A stretch of DNA of 64,000 bases from Isoetes taiwanensis (GCA_021234155.1 JAJEKV010000084.1:248001-312000); one strand, 5' to 3'; shown: positions 1 through 10,974, numbered from the stretch's first letter. The notes: generated by a model from the letters alone, not told the origin. Program-made: numbers and translations.

Positions 1-300
1 GCCTCATAGGTACCGACCGGGCGCCGTGGCCTTCTTGAAATCCGCCAAATTTCAGAAGTCTACGAGCTTCGGACGAAAGTTACCTTTTCAAAGTGCAGTA
101 CCGGGTACGAGATCGCACGGCAATTCAAGACCGATCTCCATTTCCGCACCTTTGCAATTTTACGCCCAAGAGGTCGGCCGAAGCCTACTTGGTGGCACTT
201 TTAAGGTGACGCCAATCTTTGCGCTATCCACGCAAAGAGGGTCACCATAATGCCTAAGGATCTAGCCCTCGCCCGTAGGATACGGGAGGAGCAACCTTAG
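1..300 (+). pseudogene. Histone H3-like sequence, decayed, 5' end off the window
   Basis: The first 300 bases encode most of the histone H3 core with several single-base frameshifts. Base 2 starts PHRYRPG, which in H3 joins tail and fold. FQKST and RKLPFQ (74-91) match the alpha-N helix. In another frame EIARQFKTDL (109-138) matches alpha-2 start. In a third frame 214-297 gives [16 protein letters not shown] followed by [12 protein letters not shown], then TAG. That last stretch matches canonical H3 at 23 of 28 positions by my count, and it ends where H3 ends. H3 normally packs with H4 in nucleosomes. Divergence at usually invariant sites (REEQP for RGERA) is more than expected of a host H3. 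No LTR edge or PBS lies between this and the downstream accessory ORF at 516, so it appears to be inside the chromovirus. A processed H3 pseudogene is the alternative. The H3 identity is secure; membership of the element is inferred. Confidence 0.85.
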
Positions 301-515
301 CTTACTTGCGGGAGTCCGCATTTGTAAATATTTTTTTTGTAATATTTAATAAAGAGACTTTTATTTTGAATTAAAAAGTTTAATGGTTTTTATGTTAATA
401 ATAAACTAAAGTGCTGACGCCAGTTTTTTTTTTTTTTTAAAAAAAGGGGGTTTAAAAGGGGACTCTTAAGGGTTATTTCAAACGTTTCTTTTCCTCTCTC
501 CTCCCTTCTAGCGCC
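301..515. other. Spacer between H3-like sequence and accessory ORF
   Basis: AT-rich spacer with an AATAAA-like signal near 350 and a long T run then A run at about 424-446. It has no coding potential. I see no LTR boundary or primer binding site here, which is why the flanking ORFs are read as one element. Confidence 0.5.
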
Positions 516-857
516 ATGGCTGCCGCCGACCTTGCCGCCTGGTACCATGATGGAGAGAAATGGGATCCACAAGTTCCCTTCGATCTGCTGCAACCTTTGC
601 TATGCCAACGCATAGACCTCCTCACAAGTATGCAAAATGCATCGGGATTACGCGATTCCCTTGACTTCTACCGTATTATTCCTCACGGGATCCTCCCCAA
701 TTGTATTTGGAGCGGGAGATAGTCCGGCAGATGTTAGGCGGGGACACACATGCTTATGACGTCCTGAAGGGGAAACTCCGATGGGGAAAACACCTGCCAG
801 TAGTCCAACATCAGGGGCATCAATATCTGGAAGCTACTTTCGCCCTAGCCATCCTCA
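516..857 (+). pseudogene. Accessory ORF A of the chromovirus, 5' part (interrupted by CACTA insertion)
   Basis: An ORF starts at ATG 516 (MAAADLAAWYHDGEKW) in a GCC-rich start context (GCGCCATGGC). It stops at 722 because of a one-base shift near 690 in a C-run. The next frame continues without stops from about 690 through 857, where the CACTA-like element interrupts it. Removing that element with one TSD copy leaves the frame in phase with the ORF beginning at 9915, so both parts are one gene. I do not recognise the protein. A segment here (LPVVQHQGHQYL) resembles LPVIYHQGQEYL in the downstream half, suggesting an internal duplication of about 20 residues. It lies after the H3-like sequence and before gag. 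Function unknown. Confidence 0.6.
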
Positions 858-875
858 CACAAGGCCCCCAAAATT
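858..875 (+). repeat. Left terminal inverted repeat of CACTA-like element
   Basis: CACAAGGCCCCCAAAATT, matching the complement of the right end apart from one extra A there. It is preceded by the TCA target duplication. Confidence 0.8.
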
Positions 876-2095
876 GAATTAGTATGATTTTTTTATATTG
901 ATTTCTTAATAAAAACTAATTCTTAAAATCAATACTGGTATGTGGGCCAAAAAGTTTACAAACCATGTCTAGTTATACAATACAGTTCATTAATGCAATT
1001 TCATAACGTGACAAACAAATATTGTTTCTTCACATGGTGTTGAAAGATAATTATTTATAGGTGGTTTTCATGACAACTTAAATATATGATGTTTGCCACT
1101 ACTTAACTTATCAAGTTTATTGAATTGATATTTTGTCACATTTATCATCTTTGGTTTATAGATGTTGTAATTTTGAGTGCATAATTAGTATGATGTTTTA
1201 TAGCGGTTAATCATCATTGTAATCTTAAGTGGATAGTTGTTATAATAATTTATAGCGATTAATCATCGATAAAACTATGCTTGGTTTAGATAAGCTGGTA
1301 TGCATATTTTGGTATGATACCAATACATTTAAACAATATTATAAATGTATCTGATTTTAGTACGATTATAGAACATTGTAAGTATACATGACTTTGAATA
1401 TGGATATCTAATCGTGCTTCATATGTCAAGTTTGGTGATGACTTTGAATATGGATATCTAATCGTGCTTCATATGTCAAGTTTGGTGATGTGGTAAGAGA
1501 CGTATTCCGCCTCAATATATTAATACGATAAAGTTGGAGAACTTTGACATGCATTTTTACCACGTGATTCCAATGTGTGATGCGTGGTGACTAGTATATT
1601 TCAGCATAATGTGCATTTGTTTTTCAAATCTTGATTTTTCTTATTATGAATATTTTTATTTATGAAAGATCACAAAAGCAATAGAAGACAAAGATTGTTC
1701 AATTTTTTTTTTCCATTGAACATTCGTATCAGCATACAATAATATATCAAACAAGAATATATCAAACAAGATCTTTCCTATCTGACACTTGAAGGACAAG
1801 TCTCAAGAAAGTCCAATATATATTTTCGCAACTCGTACTAGACAACTTGGCCCTCAAATAGCAGAAGTATGTTGTTGAAAAGATTGGAGCATGCTGAAGG
1901 AAAGATATCATTGATGTGGATTACATGTACAAACTGTTGCGAGATTTTGATAGTTCGACAGCTTGTGGACCTATCTACACCAGTCGATAGTCGATATACT
2001 ATGCACGAATAAAGTCTTCATCAGCCCTACAACCATTTTCCCCCGCACATAAAAACAGAGATTTTAAGGTAGAAAAATGTTGTAAGCAAAATTTT
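876..2095. other. AT-rich left subterminal region of CACTA-like element
   Basis: No gene seen. It contains short recurring motifs (variants of TATAGCGATTAATCATC around 1200-1270) of the kind found as subterminal repeats in CACTA elements, and the 50-bp tandem duplication listed separately. Confidence 0.4.
1388..1487. repeat. Perfect 50-bp tandem duplication
   Basis: The 50-bp unit starting ATGACTTTGAATATGGATAT at 1388 is repeated without change at 1438-1487. Identity indicates a recent duplication. Confidence 0.95.
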
Positions 2096-2104
2096 CTCAC
2101 TTAC

Positions 2105-2790
2105 CAATTGCGACACGTTTTTTCTGGCCACCAATCCTCATTGCAACACAAAATCTGGAAGTATACACAACATCCGCAATATGTGTTCCACGTCCCACAT
2201 CATAATAAATCAAATCAACTTGCAGTAAAAGCAGCACGTGTCTTCAAAATGTAGGGTGTAACTACTTTGTTTTGGACAGAGGTCTGCTTGCTAATGTAAT
2301 AAAAAAAATAGAAGGGCTCAAGAAATCTGGAGGTACAAAGAACATCTGCAATTTGTCTTCCACAACCTATGTAATAACAATTGACATAACAATTGACGTG
2401 TGTAAAGAGCATGTACCTCCAAGATGTAGGCTGTCATTACTTTGCTCGACAGAGGAGGCTCCCAATTAATTAAAAAACTAAAAGAGCTCGAGAAATGACC
2501 CTAGTTGCTCATTTGCAATGAAAGAAACACACCTTTATAAAAATGTCAAGTTCTAGCTACTGGGGTTATTTCAAAGATTCATCTAACTTCGAAATCAAAT
2601 CTAGAAGAACCACAAATGTTGCGATGATGCAAAACTAACAGTATACATATTATTGAAAATTGAAGCTTACCTTGTCTACTCCCAATACCTTGACATCAGG
2701 CAATTAAAACTCAAGTGTTTCTTGCACTGTCATCTCACCAATGTGCAAATCGTGCTGGCTAACATAACCAGACAATTTACCTCTCTTGCA
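2105..2790 (-). pseudogene. Captured fragment of PDR-type (ABCG) ABC transporter, with a duplicated exon
   Basis: Reading the minus strand from 2790 down, GYVSQHDLHIGEMTVQETLE matches the Q-loop region of plant pleiotropic-drug-resistance ABC transporters. It is followed, after a frameshift, by CQGIGSRQ and a GTAAGC donor. Next come two diverged copies of one exon: VMTAYILE (about 2400-2480) and VVTPYILK (about 2215-2300), each followed by IADV-like text. The lower copy ends with MRIGGQKKRVAIG and a GTAAGT donor at 2104, matching the ABC signature stretch of PDR proteins. Order agrees with the family. Walker A, Walker B and membrane domains are absent, and there are stops and shifts, so this is a non-functional captured gene piece. 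Introns are retained, so capture was from DNA, not mRNA. Confidence 0.75.
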
Positions 2791-3119
2791 ATTTGAACTG
2801 AAATAATAAGCAAATTTTGTATTGGCCCCACTAGCGATTAAAATTCATACTGGCTCCACTAGTAGAGTTACAACAGTTTCAGTCCATAATATTTTCAATA
2901 AGTAGTTAACAGAGAAAATGTGAAGTTAAGCATGACATGTCCCACATGTGACAAATTTAAGAAGGAATATGAACACAAAAGTGTGAAGTTACGAGCACAA
3001 GCTATAGAAGATGTTTTATGCTGTTTCTACTATAGCGTATAATGAAAACACACCAAGGCACTGGAAAGTTCCAAATGCTTGCAGCATGCAATGAATGTCT
3101 AGGAATAGTAAGCTGAATA

Positions 3120-3790
3120 CCTTGATAGCAGCACAAATTGCATCACCGTTAACACCATTAATCACCTCCCTACACTGCATCACTGTTAACAAGAACAACT
3201 CCATCAATCAGCTCCCTGCACAGGCGGAATGTTTCTCACCAACTTGTTTCACAAACGTGCATTATTGAGGAGAAACGTAACATTGGATATCCAATATAAA
3301 GCTGTTTACCTTGTATAGGTCAACTGGTTTTTGTGAGATTTTTCTATTGCTGATTCAAACTCCTCTGCATCTGCCGGCATCTGCTTGGACCTTGGATTCA
3401 CAGAGGGATTCATTATCAAGGCCAGAGACACCAAATAGCTCATTTATTTCCTTTCCACCACTAGAAAATGTATCTAGTGTCATGGACATAGCATTTTCAG
3501 CCTGCTTAAGAGGGTTCCTACTACCACATCTGATGCAAGTCCAGCATCCACAATAACATAATGCAAATTGATAACAAATTGACCAGATAATTACGCAAAG
3601 ATATTGTTTGATGCCAATTCTATTTTAAACCCGCTTAGGGAGCCATACAACAAGCTGCATCATATACCTTATCGTTGGAAAACAACTTACCTGATACATC
3701 ATCGTGGCATCCGTTGAAGAACTCCAAATGATTTCCGCCGTAATGCTTTATCCTGGCAGAGGCATTTCTCCATACCGGATATTCGAACTG
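3120..3790 (-). pseudogene. Exon-like blocks of an unrecognised captured gene
   Basis: On the minus strand three coding-like blocks end in good splice donors. About 3690-3790 reads ...WRNASARIKHYGGNHLEF... and ends CAG|GTAAGT. About 3311-3540 reads CGCWTCIRCGSRNPLKQAEN... with one frameshift, ending CAAG|GTAAAC. About 3125-3180 reads REVINGVNGDAICAAIK and ends AAG|GTATTC. The middle block has two CxxC pairs. I do not recognise the family, and I cannot say whether they belong to the same gene as the adjacent ABC transporter pieces. They lie in the CACTA-like element in the same orientation as those pieces. Confidence 0.4.
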
Positions 3791-3849
3791 GATGTTTAGA
3801 TTGATCTTCTGTGGCGTTTCTTCTGATTCCGCTGCCCCTGCTTCTGCAT

Positions 3850-4015
3850 ATGTGACTCCAAGCGACGGCCTCCCAGCCTCATCTGCATCGGCTCATCGCC
3901 TCATCTGCATCGGCTCATCTGCATCGGCTCACCGCATACATCATCTGCATCTGCTCACCTGCATCTGCCTCCCAGCATCTGCATTGGCTCATCTGCATCG
4001 GCTCACCACCCACCA
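3850..4015. repeat. Short imperfect tandem repeats (CATCTGCATCGGCTCA)
   Basis: Variants of a 15-18 bp unit around CATCTGCATCGGCTCA recur about eight times. The plus-strand ORF over it (3792-4046) is low complexity and is not called as a gene. Confidence 0.7.
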
Positions 4016-4539
4016 TGCTCGGCCGGCTGCCGCCACAAATCTGTAAAATTACCCAAGGTCCAAAAAAAATTCGAACAAAACCCTAACTCCTATTTTCCGC
4101 TAAACCATTGACAAAATCATAGCAATAGATAATTTGCGAACCTTAGGACTATACTACTACATGGATGAGCATTTAAAATTATGAGTGATTTTTGAAATAG
4201 AATGCTCATTCTTGACTTAAGAAATTCATTACGCAAGCAAGACACAAGTATATGAATTCAACATTGGGAATGAAGGCATAAGGTTCAGGTTCTTGAAGTT
4301 CATGCCTAAATTTGGAGAGGGTTCATTTGCGGTTAATTTGTCATGATTAAGGTTTTTGGATTGAAATGTGTGGATTTTTTGAAATAGGTACTTTATGCGA
4401 ATGCTGATACTTGATAACATACGAAAGCCGTCTAAGCATACGCTTTGATTTATAACTTTGTCCACGCTTAAAGTTCTAAAAGCAGGACACAGTTCCTAGC
4501 ATTGGAAATGAAGGCATAAGGTAAAAGTTTGGGAGAGGG

Positions 4540-5280
4540 TGCACGTTGCTAAGATCGAAATATGGTAAAAGCATATCAATGATATGCTCATCCGTTCAGG
4601 AGTGCTGCGAATGTGTGGGCATGTTTCGTGAACCACGTGTGGTGCCATAGGCAACTACCTCATAGTGTAATAATATACCTCCAGCTCATAGTTAACCACC
4701 ACATGTGATTCAATCGTGTAGGCATGTTTCCTGAACCACGTGTGATGCCATAGGCAACTATGTGTTATGAGAGGCCACTTGTTATGACCACATAGTTGGG
4801 GAAGGAGTAGGATAGTTAACTACCTATTTAATCTATGAATACATAAGGTGACAACAACCACGGGTGCTGCAAACATGTGGACATGTCTCGTGAACTACGT
4901 GTGGTGGCAACCACCTGTTATGAGAGGTCACCAAAGCATTTAAATATTGAAATGTAAAAGAAGTGGTCATGTGTATAAATACACACGATGTTTAATGACT
5001 ACAAAGTTCGAGGAAGAATAGTACAGTTAGCAAAAGAAGGAATCACTCAAATAAGTTTATCCAGCGTTTTGTAACTACATAGTAAAGGGCAGAATATAAT
5101 AGTTAACTATCTAAGCATTACCTTAAGCTCAACGGTGACAACCATAGGTTCTGCAAACGTGTGGGCATGTTTTGTGAACCACATGTGGTGGCATAGGCAA
5201 TCACTTGTTATGAAAGGTCACCAATTCATTCTAAAATTTTGAAACATGGAAAGAAGTGGTCATTTAAATGGTCATTCAAA
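4540..5280. repeat. Diverged direct repeats in CACTA-like element
   Basis: Blocks containing GTGGGCATGTTTCGTGAACCA and a following GGCAACCACTTGTTATGA-type stretch recur at about 4615, 4720, 4880 and 5155. Spacing is irregular and similarity moderate. No coding content seen. Confidence 0.65.
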
Positions 5281-7035
5281 ACCGACTTGTTACGTGCAAC
5301 TAGCCGACCTTTCGCTCAATGCACTCTTCGCCTAGTGCGCTAATCTAAACGTGGCATGTACTTAGCAATAGAGGCATTTGATCCATCTTCTGCTCTTCAA
5401 ACATGTGTCCTAGGGTAACTCTGGCCTTCTAGATTTAATCACGATCCGAGAAAACCCTGCATGCAAGCTCTTAACCACTCCAATGGCAGGGAAGGTTGCC
5501 AAAACCTAAACCCTACATATGTAGTAGGGTTGAAGTATCGGGACACCAAAACTGCTCCATCTGCTAATCCCATCGTCCAAATAGTAGCTCGTGTCCCAGG
5601 AGATATCTTCGAAAAAAAAAATGAACATCCATCGCACAAATGTGACAAGCCCCCAAATTTTCCCCTCCCTGACGTAGGGACATGGCGTGTTCCTCTAGTT
5701 CGGCCACTCTACCGAGCTCGAAATATGGATTTGACTTCGCGCATGAGTCTAAAGCATTAAATTTACTATAGGGACCAACTATTATGACCAACAGAGCCAA
5801 ACCCAACTTGCTATGTGCAACTAGCCGACCTTTCGCTCAATGCACTCCTTGCCTAGTGCACTCCTCGTCTAAATGTAGCATGTGCTTGGCAATAGGGGTG
5901 TTTCATCGATCATCTGCTCTTCAAACATGTGTCGGAGGGTAATTCTGGCCTTCTAGATGCAATCGCAGAGTCGAAATGTCGTTCCCTGCCTTTCTGGCAT
6001 GGCTGGTGGTACGTTGTCCAGCTTGTTACGAGCCATCGCAATGGAGAAACTTTGGAAACGGTGCCTGGGGAGTGTTTTTTTGTTCTCTCTCTTGGGATCT
6101 CTTTTCAGACCCTCGAGGAAACCCTGCACGCAAGCTCTTAACCACTCCAGAGGCAGGGAAGATTGTCAAAACTTAAACCCTACAGATGTAGTAGGGTTTA
6201 AGTATCGGGGCATCAAAAAAGCTCCATCTGCTAATCCCATGTCCAAATGGTAGCTCATGTTCCATGAAACATCTCAAAAAAAAAAAAAAAGGAACATCAG
6301 ATGTGCCAACCCCAAAATTTTTCCCTTTCCAAAGTAGGGGCACGTCGGGGACATGGCGTGTCCCTCCAGTTCGGCCACTCTACCGAGCTTGGAATGTGGT
6401 TTTGACTTCGCCCATGAGTTTAAAGCATCAAACTTACTCTAGGGACCAACTATTATAACCAACAGAGCCAAACACGACTTGCTATGTGCAACTAGCCGAC
6501 CTTTCACTCAATGCACCTCGCCTAGTGCACTCCTCATCTAAACATAGCATGTACTTAGCAATACGGGCATTTCATCAATCATTTGCTGCCTAGTTCTGGA
6601 TGCAACCGCAGAGTCGCAATGTCATTCCATGCCTTTCTGGCGTGGCCGGGGCACTACGTCCAGCTTGTTATGAGCCATCACAGCGGAGCAACTTTTGGAA
6701 CTGGTGCCTGGGGAGTGTTTTTTTGTTCTCTCTCTTAGGGTCTCTCTTTAGACCCTCGAGGAAACCATGCATGCAAGCTCTTAACCACTCCAGATGTAGG
6801 GAAGGTTGTCAAAACCTAAACCCTATAGATGCAGTAGGATTTAAGTATTGGGGCACCAAAACTGCTCCATCCATCTAAATGGTAGCTCATGTCCCAAGAA
6901 ATATCTCAAAAAAAAAAAAAAAAAAAAAAAAAAAGGACATCCATTGCACGGATGTGCCAACCCCCAAATTTTCCCCTTTCTGACATAGGGGCCTGTCGGG
7001 GACATGGCGTGTTCCTCCAGTTCATGTTCCTATAG
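5281..7035. repeat. Three tandem copies of a 0.5-0.67 kb unit with internal poly(A)
   Basis: Each copy starts near GACTTGCTATGTGCAACTAGC (5284, 5801, 6475). Each contains a block ending AAACCTAAACCCTA, a poly(A) run, and a GTCGGGGACATGGCGTGTTCC block. Copy 1 lacks about 150 bp present in copies 2 and 3. The A run is 10, 15 and 27 bases in successive copies. ORFs in the copies are not conserved as proteins. Confidence 0.85.
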
Positions 7036-7508
7036 TTTTAGAAAAAATGAGTTGCAATGGTTGAACGTGGTTTACAAAATGTTAAAGATAAGATAAGAGT
7101 TTAAAGATAAGATAAGATAAGTCTTTTAACGTCCACGGAAACGCAATCGGGTTATGGGACCAGAACAAAAAAAGAGGGCATGAGTCCTCACAAAGCTCAG
7201 AGGCTGCCCCCCACAACAAATCACAAATGAGAACAAACAGAAAAATAGAAACTAAACTAGAGCGAATCTCATGGATCAGAAGGCCACTGATCATGAATAA
7301 AAGGAAAAGCAAATTGTCGTGAAGCTCTAGCTGTCAATGATCAAATATTCATTTTTTCAAACTATTGGATTTTGAATTATTGAGCGTTATAATACTTGTG
7401 CCTATTTGCTTTGTGAAAAAAAATATCATAGCTTAGAATGATGGGGAAATCGATCGTGAAACTTTGCTCGAAGCTCAGGGTTTGCAAATTGATGATATCA
7501 TGAATGTC
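7036..7508. other. Gene-free AT-rich stretch
   Basis: No supported feature between the tandem triplication and the LINE insertion site. Confidence 0.4.
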
Positions 7509-7522
7509 AAAATGTATAGGCT

Positions 7523-8610
7523 TGGGATCACGTGCGTGTGCTCTTCCAGCTAGATTATGCCTCAGTTTATCACCACTCTTCTCCTTTCTTGTGGGTTCCT
7601 CTACCCCCTGCGTACTTGCCCTTGGCTGCCACTGTGCATGCTCGGACGCAGGCCCGTTGGAGGCGAGCTGCTGTGCTCACCTTGGAGGATTGGTATTGGG
7701 ATGGTCAGCTAGCTTCGTGGGAGTTCTTTCGAGCTCGCTTTCGCCTGAAGGACAGTGACCGGGCTATCTGGGAACAAGTGGCGGGGAGTATTCCGCTACA
7801 CATACCTATAGTCCCTCAGGGTGATGTGGTGGTGCAGGTTTGGAAGGTTCATCCAGATGTTGTATCTTCTTGTTTTGTGCGGTCTTGTTACCGGGTGTTG
7901 GCTATTCATGACACTCTGCCCCCTTCAGGCAAGTGGTCTCTGCAGCTTCCGGGTTCTCGATGGCGCTCGGTTTGGACGTGGACATGGAGCTCACTTCCCC
8001 ACCGGGTTTTCGGATGCTTCGTGGCGGTGGTGCACCCATTTGTATCGGGGTGAATGTCCTTGTGAGTCGGGTTTAGGCGGGTGTGAGCCCTCTTTGCCCT
8101 TGTTATGGCCTTCATCGTGAGGCTGTGGAGCATTATGCGGTTTTATGCCCTCACTTGCGTGTTGCCCGGGATTGGGTCGGGCTCTGTTTCGGGTGAGATT
8201 GAATAGCCAACAATTGCTTTGCTTCATGTATATCCCGGTGCTTGGCAGCCAGATGGCAGCAAGCCTTGCATCCTCTGTCGTGGCTTGGTTGGTGTGGTTG
8301 ATTTGGAAGCGGGCGGCGGTTGTGGATCTTCGGGGATTCAGCAGACTGCGACCTCTCCGATTCCTCGACTTCGGTACAAGCTATTTCAAAGCTTTTGGTG
8401 TTCCGGGATTAGTAGAGCGGAAGTTTTCCATTTGGCGGGACTTCTTGGGTGTGGTAGATGGTGATGGCCAGTTTGTACAGCAGTAGAGTTGCAGTTGTTG
8501 TGGAGTGTCGAGGTATCACTGTCTCTTTGGGGCAGTTCTCCTTCCTCCTCACTTGCTTTGTAACATTACCATTCTTTTAATATATTGCTGACACAGTTCT
8601 TCAAAAAAAA
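7523..8610 (+). mobile_element. 5'-truncated LINE (family 1, zinc-binding RT tail) with target duplication
   Basis: The insertion is flanked by AAAATGTATAGGCT at 7509-7522 and 8611-8624 and ends in a short A run, as expected of a LINE. The coding remnant (7532-8053, open for 173 codons) aligns with the C-terminal part of the LINE at 27738. Both share the WRRAAVLTLEDWYW / WILAGVVSIQAWYE type segment, WDxxxWEKVA-like text and SCYRVL/SVYRLL ahead of the zinc-binding motif. It includes no RT catalytic core. It lies inside the CACTA-like element and postdates it or was carried along. Confidence 0.85.
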
Positions 8611-8624
8611 AAAATGTATAGGCT

Positions 8625-9893
8625 CATAAAATTCTTGTGTTTTGTATTGGTTTAAAACATAACAAATTATATACAAGACTTGAAGGTTGGTGAATGCATG
8701 GGATGAATCTTTGACCTAATGATGTTTTGGATGAACGAATGTTTTGACCTAGTGATTTTATAAGAAAAATCAAATGTGGTCACAAAAACCATTGAGATTT
8801 ATGTTGGCTAAAATATAGGTCGGGTGAGCCAATTGGATTCGAGAGGATAAATAAGAACAAGATTGCATCCATCAGTTGAAAAGAAGCCGAATCCATTCTT
8901 GGAAAAATAAATTGGATTTACAGATGCAATTAAGATCATGCTTTGAAATCAAGCTTGTTTTTGTGTTTTCCATTGCTGCAATAAAGTCTTGCTTATTTAA
9001 TATAAGTGAAGCATGTTGTTCTAAGTTTTTGCCTACCTGAAGCTACTTATTTGAAGTATCCATGCATCTAAAATTTGAACATTGCTCAGGAATATCAAAG
9101 TCTTACGCTCGACATTATTTTATGTTTTACATTAGAACATTATAGTTGCTCGAGGAAGTTGCTTGATGTTGATGCTATAACTCTTCACCATTCGGATAAA
9201 ATATGTGCATGCTCTCAATACGTGTACTAACTAGTATATCATAGAGGATACATTGAAAAAGGTAAGTACAAACATACACTTGCCCCAATATAAAGCTATG
9301 CTACATATAATGTTAGAAAACAAAAAACAAAGCATAGACACCATGCAACCAGTAAAAGTCAATGTACATAATGCAAGTTTATAATTACAATTAAGGATCA
9401 CGCTCTAAAAGTAGGGCAAAATCAGATATAATAGTCAGAATTACTAGTTAACATAAATAACTATGCTCAAAGTCAGTAGTGACATTAAGGATTGAAACAA
9501 GTATATTAAATAAACAACTACTCAAACCAACGTAATATACCGCTAATAACCATAGTAAATAAGCAAGTGACAAAAACCATAGCACACTTGCAAAATCAAA
9601 TATGGTTCTCCAAAAACTAGGAAGGATTAAAACTAGGTTAAGAATTATATATGATAATGATAAACTAATATGTAAAATCATCTTAAATTGTAATATTAAC
9701 AATGTACTCTTAAGAACCACCTCCTAAACTAGTAATAACTTTAAGAAACTAGCGTTAGATACAAAATTAGTATAAGAACTATGATCATACTAGTAGTGAT
9801 TATGAAAGCCATATAGTTTTCCTTGATATTGTGAATTGCATGTAGTAAAAACCACTCTTATACTGGTTTCTATCATAATTATGAATACGAGTT
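8625..9893. other. AT-rich right subterminal region of CACTA-like element
   Basis: No coding feature. Short motifs such as ACTAGTAGTGATTATG and ACTAGTAATAACTTTAAG recur toward the right end and may be subterminal repeats. Confidence 0.4.
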
Positions 9894-9912
9894 AATTTTT
9901 GGGGGCCTTGTG
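9894..9912 (-). repeat. Right terminal inverted repeat of CACTA-like element
   Basis: Read on the minus strand it starts CACAAGGCCCCC followed by five A. It is followed on the plus strand by TCA, the second copy of the target duplication. Confidence 0.8.
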
Positions 9913-10951
9913 TCATGGACCAATACGTTGAGGATGAGACTTTGCCTGTAGAGAAGGGCAAACTGCCAGAATCCTCCGAGGAGGGGGATGATGAGCATAT
10001 AGGGATGGGCGACTTTGCCCGTTGGAAAGAGCTAGCAGAGGAGTTACCACCGCGCCGTGAACAAGCTATAGGCTTGTCAGGGTTAGACGGCCTTCCAGTT
10101 ATCTATCACCAAGGGCAAGAGTACCTTCTCTTGGATGATATTATCTGGACGTATCATATGGTGGCCGGATTTCGACGCAAGCGCAAAGACCATGTACTTT
10201 ACGAGCTTGCGGAGTATTGTATGGATGATTTTATCGACTTCACCTCTACCGAGCTTCCTTCGGAGGTGCACCACCTTCCGGTTCCGTCGGGGAGACCATA
10301 GAAACCCGCGAGACTCTACTACGCCGAGACTTTGTGATGCGAGGCACCGCTTCCGCGGCTGCACGAATGCCTTCCGCGGCTATGGGACCTCACGTCCCAA
10401 ACATTAATATGGTTGAGGTTCCCTCCGACTCAGATGATGAGGGTGAAGATTTATATCATAACCCTGCACACAAGAAGGAGGAGCAACAGGAGCTCAAGGA
10501 GGAAGAAGTCCCCATGGACTTGGATAAGGAGGTGGCAGCATCTGAGACTCCGCAAGGGAAGGTGCTGGGTAACCACCTTACCCGTTTCTTTTTGTCGGCC
10601 TTCCGATATGGGCAAGTCCTCTTCATAGCCCGGGATCTAGGGCCAGAGGCTGAAGCTTCATGGTGGGCCCTCCGTGCACTCTCTACACTGGCCGGCCACA
10701 AGAAGCTTCCCTATCGTACGTTTACTTATGTACTCGTACGACGGGATCTTGCCCTGACGGCCTTGGGTCAGGATATTGCGCCTTGGATGGGAATGAAGCT
10801 CCTCACGGCAGCCCCATTGGCCGTTGCCTATCCACCCGAGGTTGCATCTGTTGCGGCTGCCACAGTAGACCCTGGGGTTACTCTGCTGCGACACCGACCG
10901 CCTCCACCACCTCCTAGGGCTAAGGATAAAGAGGCAGGGCCTAGTTCCTAG
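9913..10951 (+). pseudogene. Accessory ORF A of the chromovirus, 3' part
   Basis: This continues the ORF of 516-857 after the CACTA insertion. The open stretch 9915-10301 is in phase with the upstream half once the transposon and one TCA are removed. A one-base shift near 10275-10290 moves it into the frame that stays open to TAG at 10949. The residues across the shift (SVGETIETRE...) show coding runs through. The N-terminal piece carries LPVIYHQGQEYLLLDD, similar to a segment upstream. The C-terminal piece has an acidic patch (DSDDEGED, KEEEVPMDLDKE) and ends with a proline run (PPPPPP) and KDKEAGPSS. Without breaks the gene would be roughly 460 codons. No family recognised. It sits between the H3-like sequence and gag. 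Confidence 0.6.
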
Positions 10952-10974
10952 ACTAATGGTGCTATACAAATTTT

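Larger units (their letters stand above)
858..9912. mobile_element. CACTA-like DNA transposon, non-autonomous, with captured gene fragments
   Basis: The two ends are inverted: CACAAGGCCCCCAAAA at 858 and its complement ending at 9912, with weaker similarity running further inward. Both sides carry TCA (855-857 and 9913-9915), a 3-bp target duplication as made by the CACTA superfamily, whose ends begin CAC. The insertion splits a reading frame that becomes continuous when the element is removed. I found no transposase ORF in the 9055 bp, so it looks non-autonomous. Cargo includes minus-strand pieces of a PDR-type ABC transporter, other exon-like blocks, repeat arrays and a 5'-truncated LINE. 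Superfamily assignment rests on termini and TSD length only. Confidence 0.78.

Noticed and set aside
3792-4046. 84-codon ORF rich in His, Leu and Ala
   Set aside because: Low-complexity translation of short tandem repeats.
5461-6878. Repeated ORFs of 92-99 codons
   Set aside because: They come from the tandem triplication; the shared text shifts frame between copies, so it is not conserved as protein.
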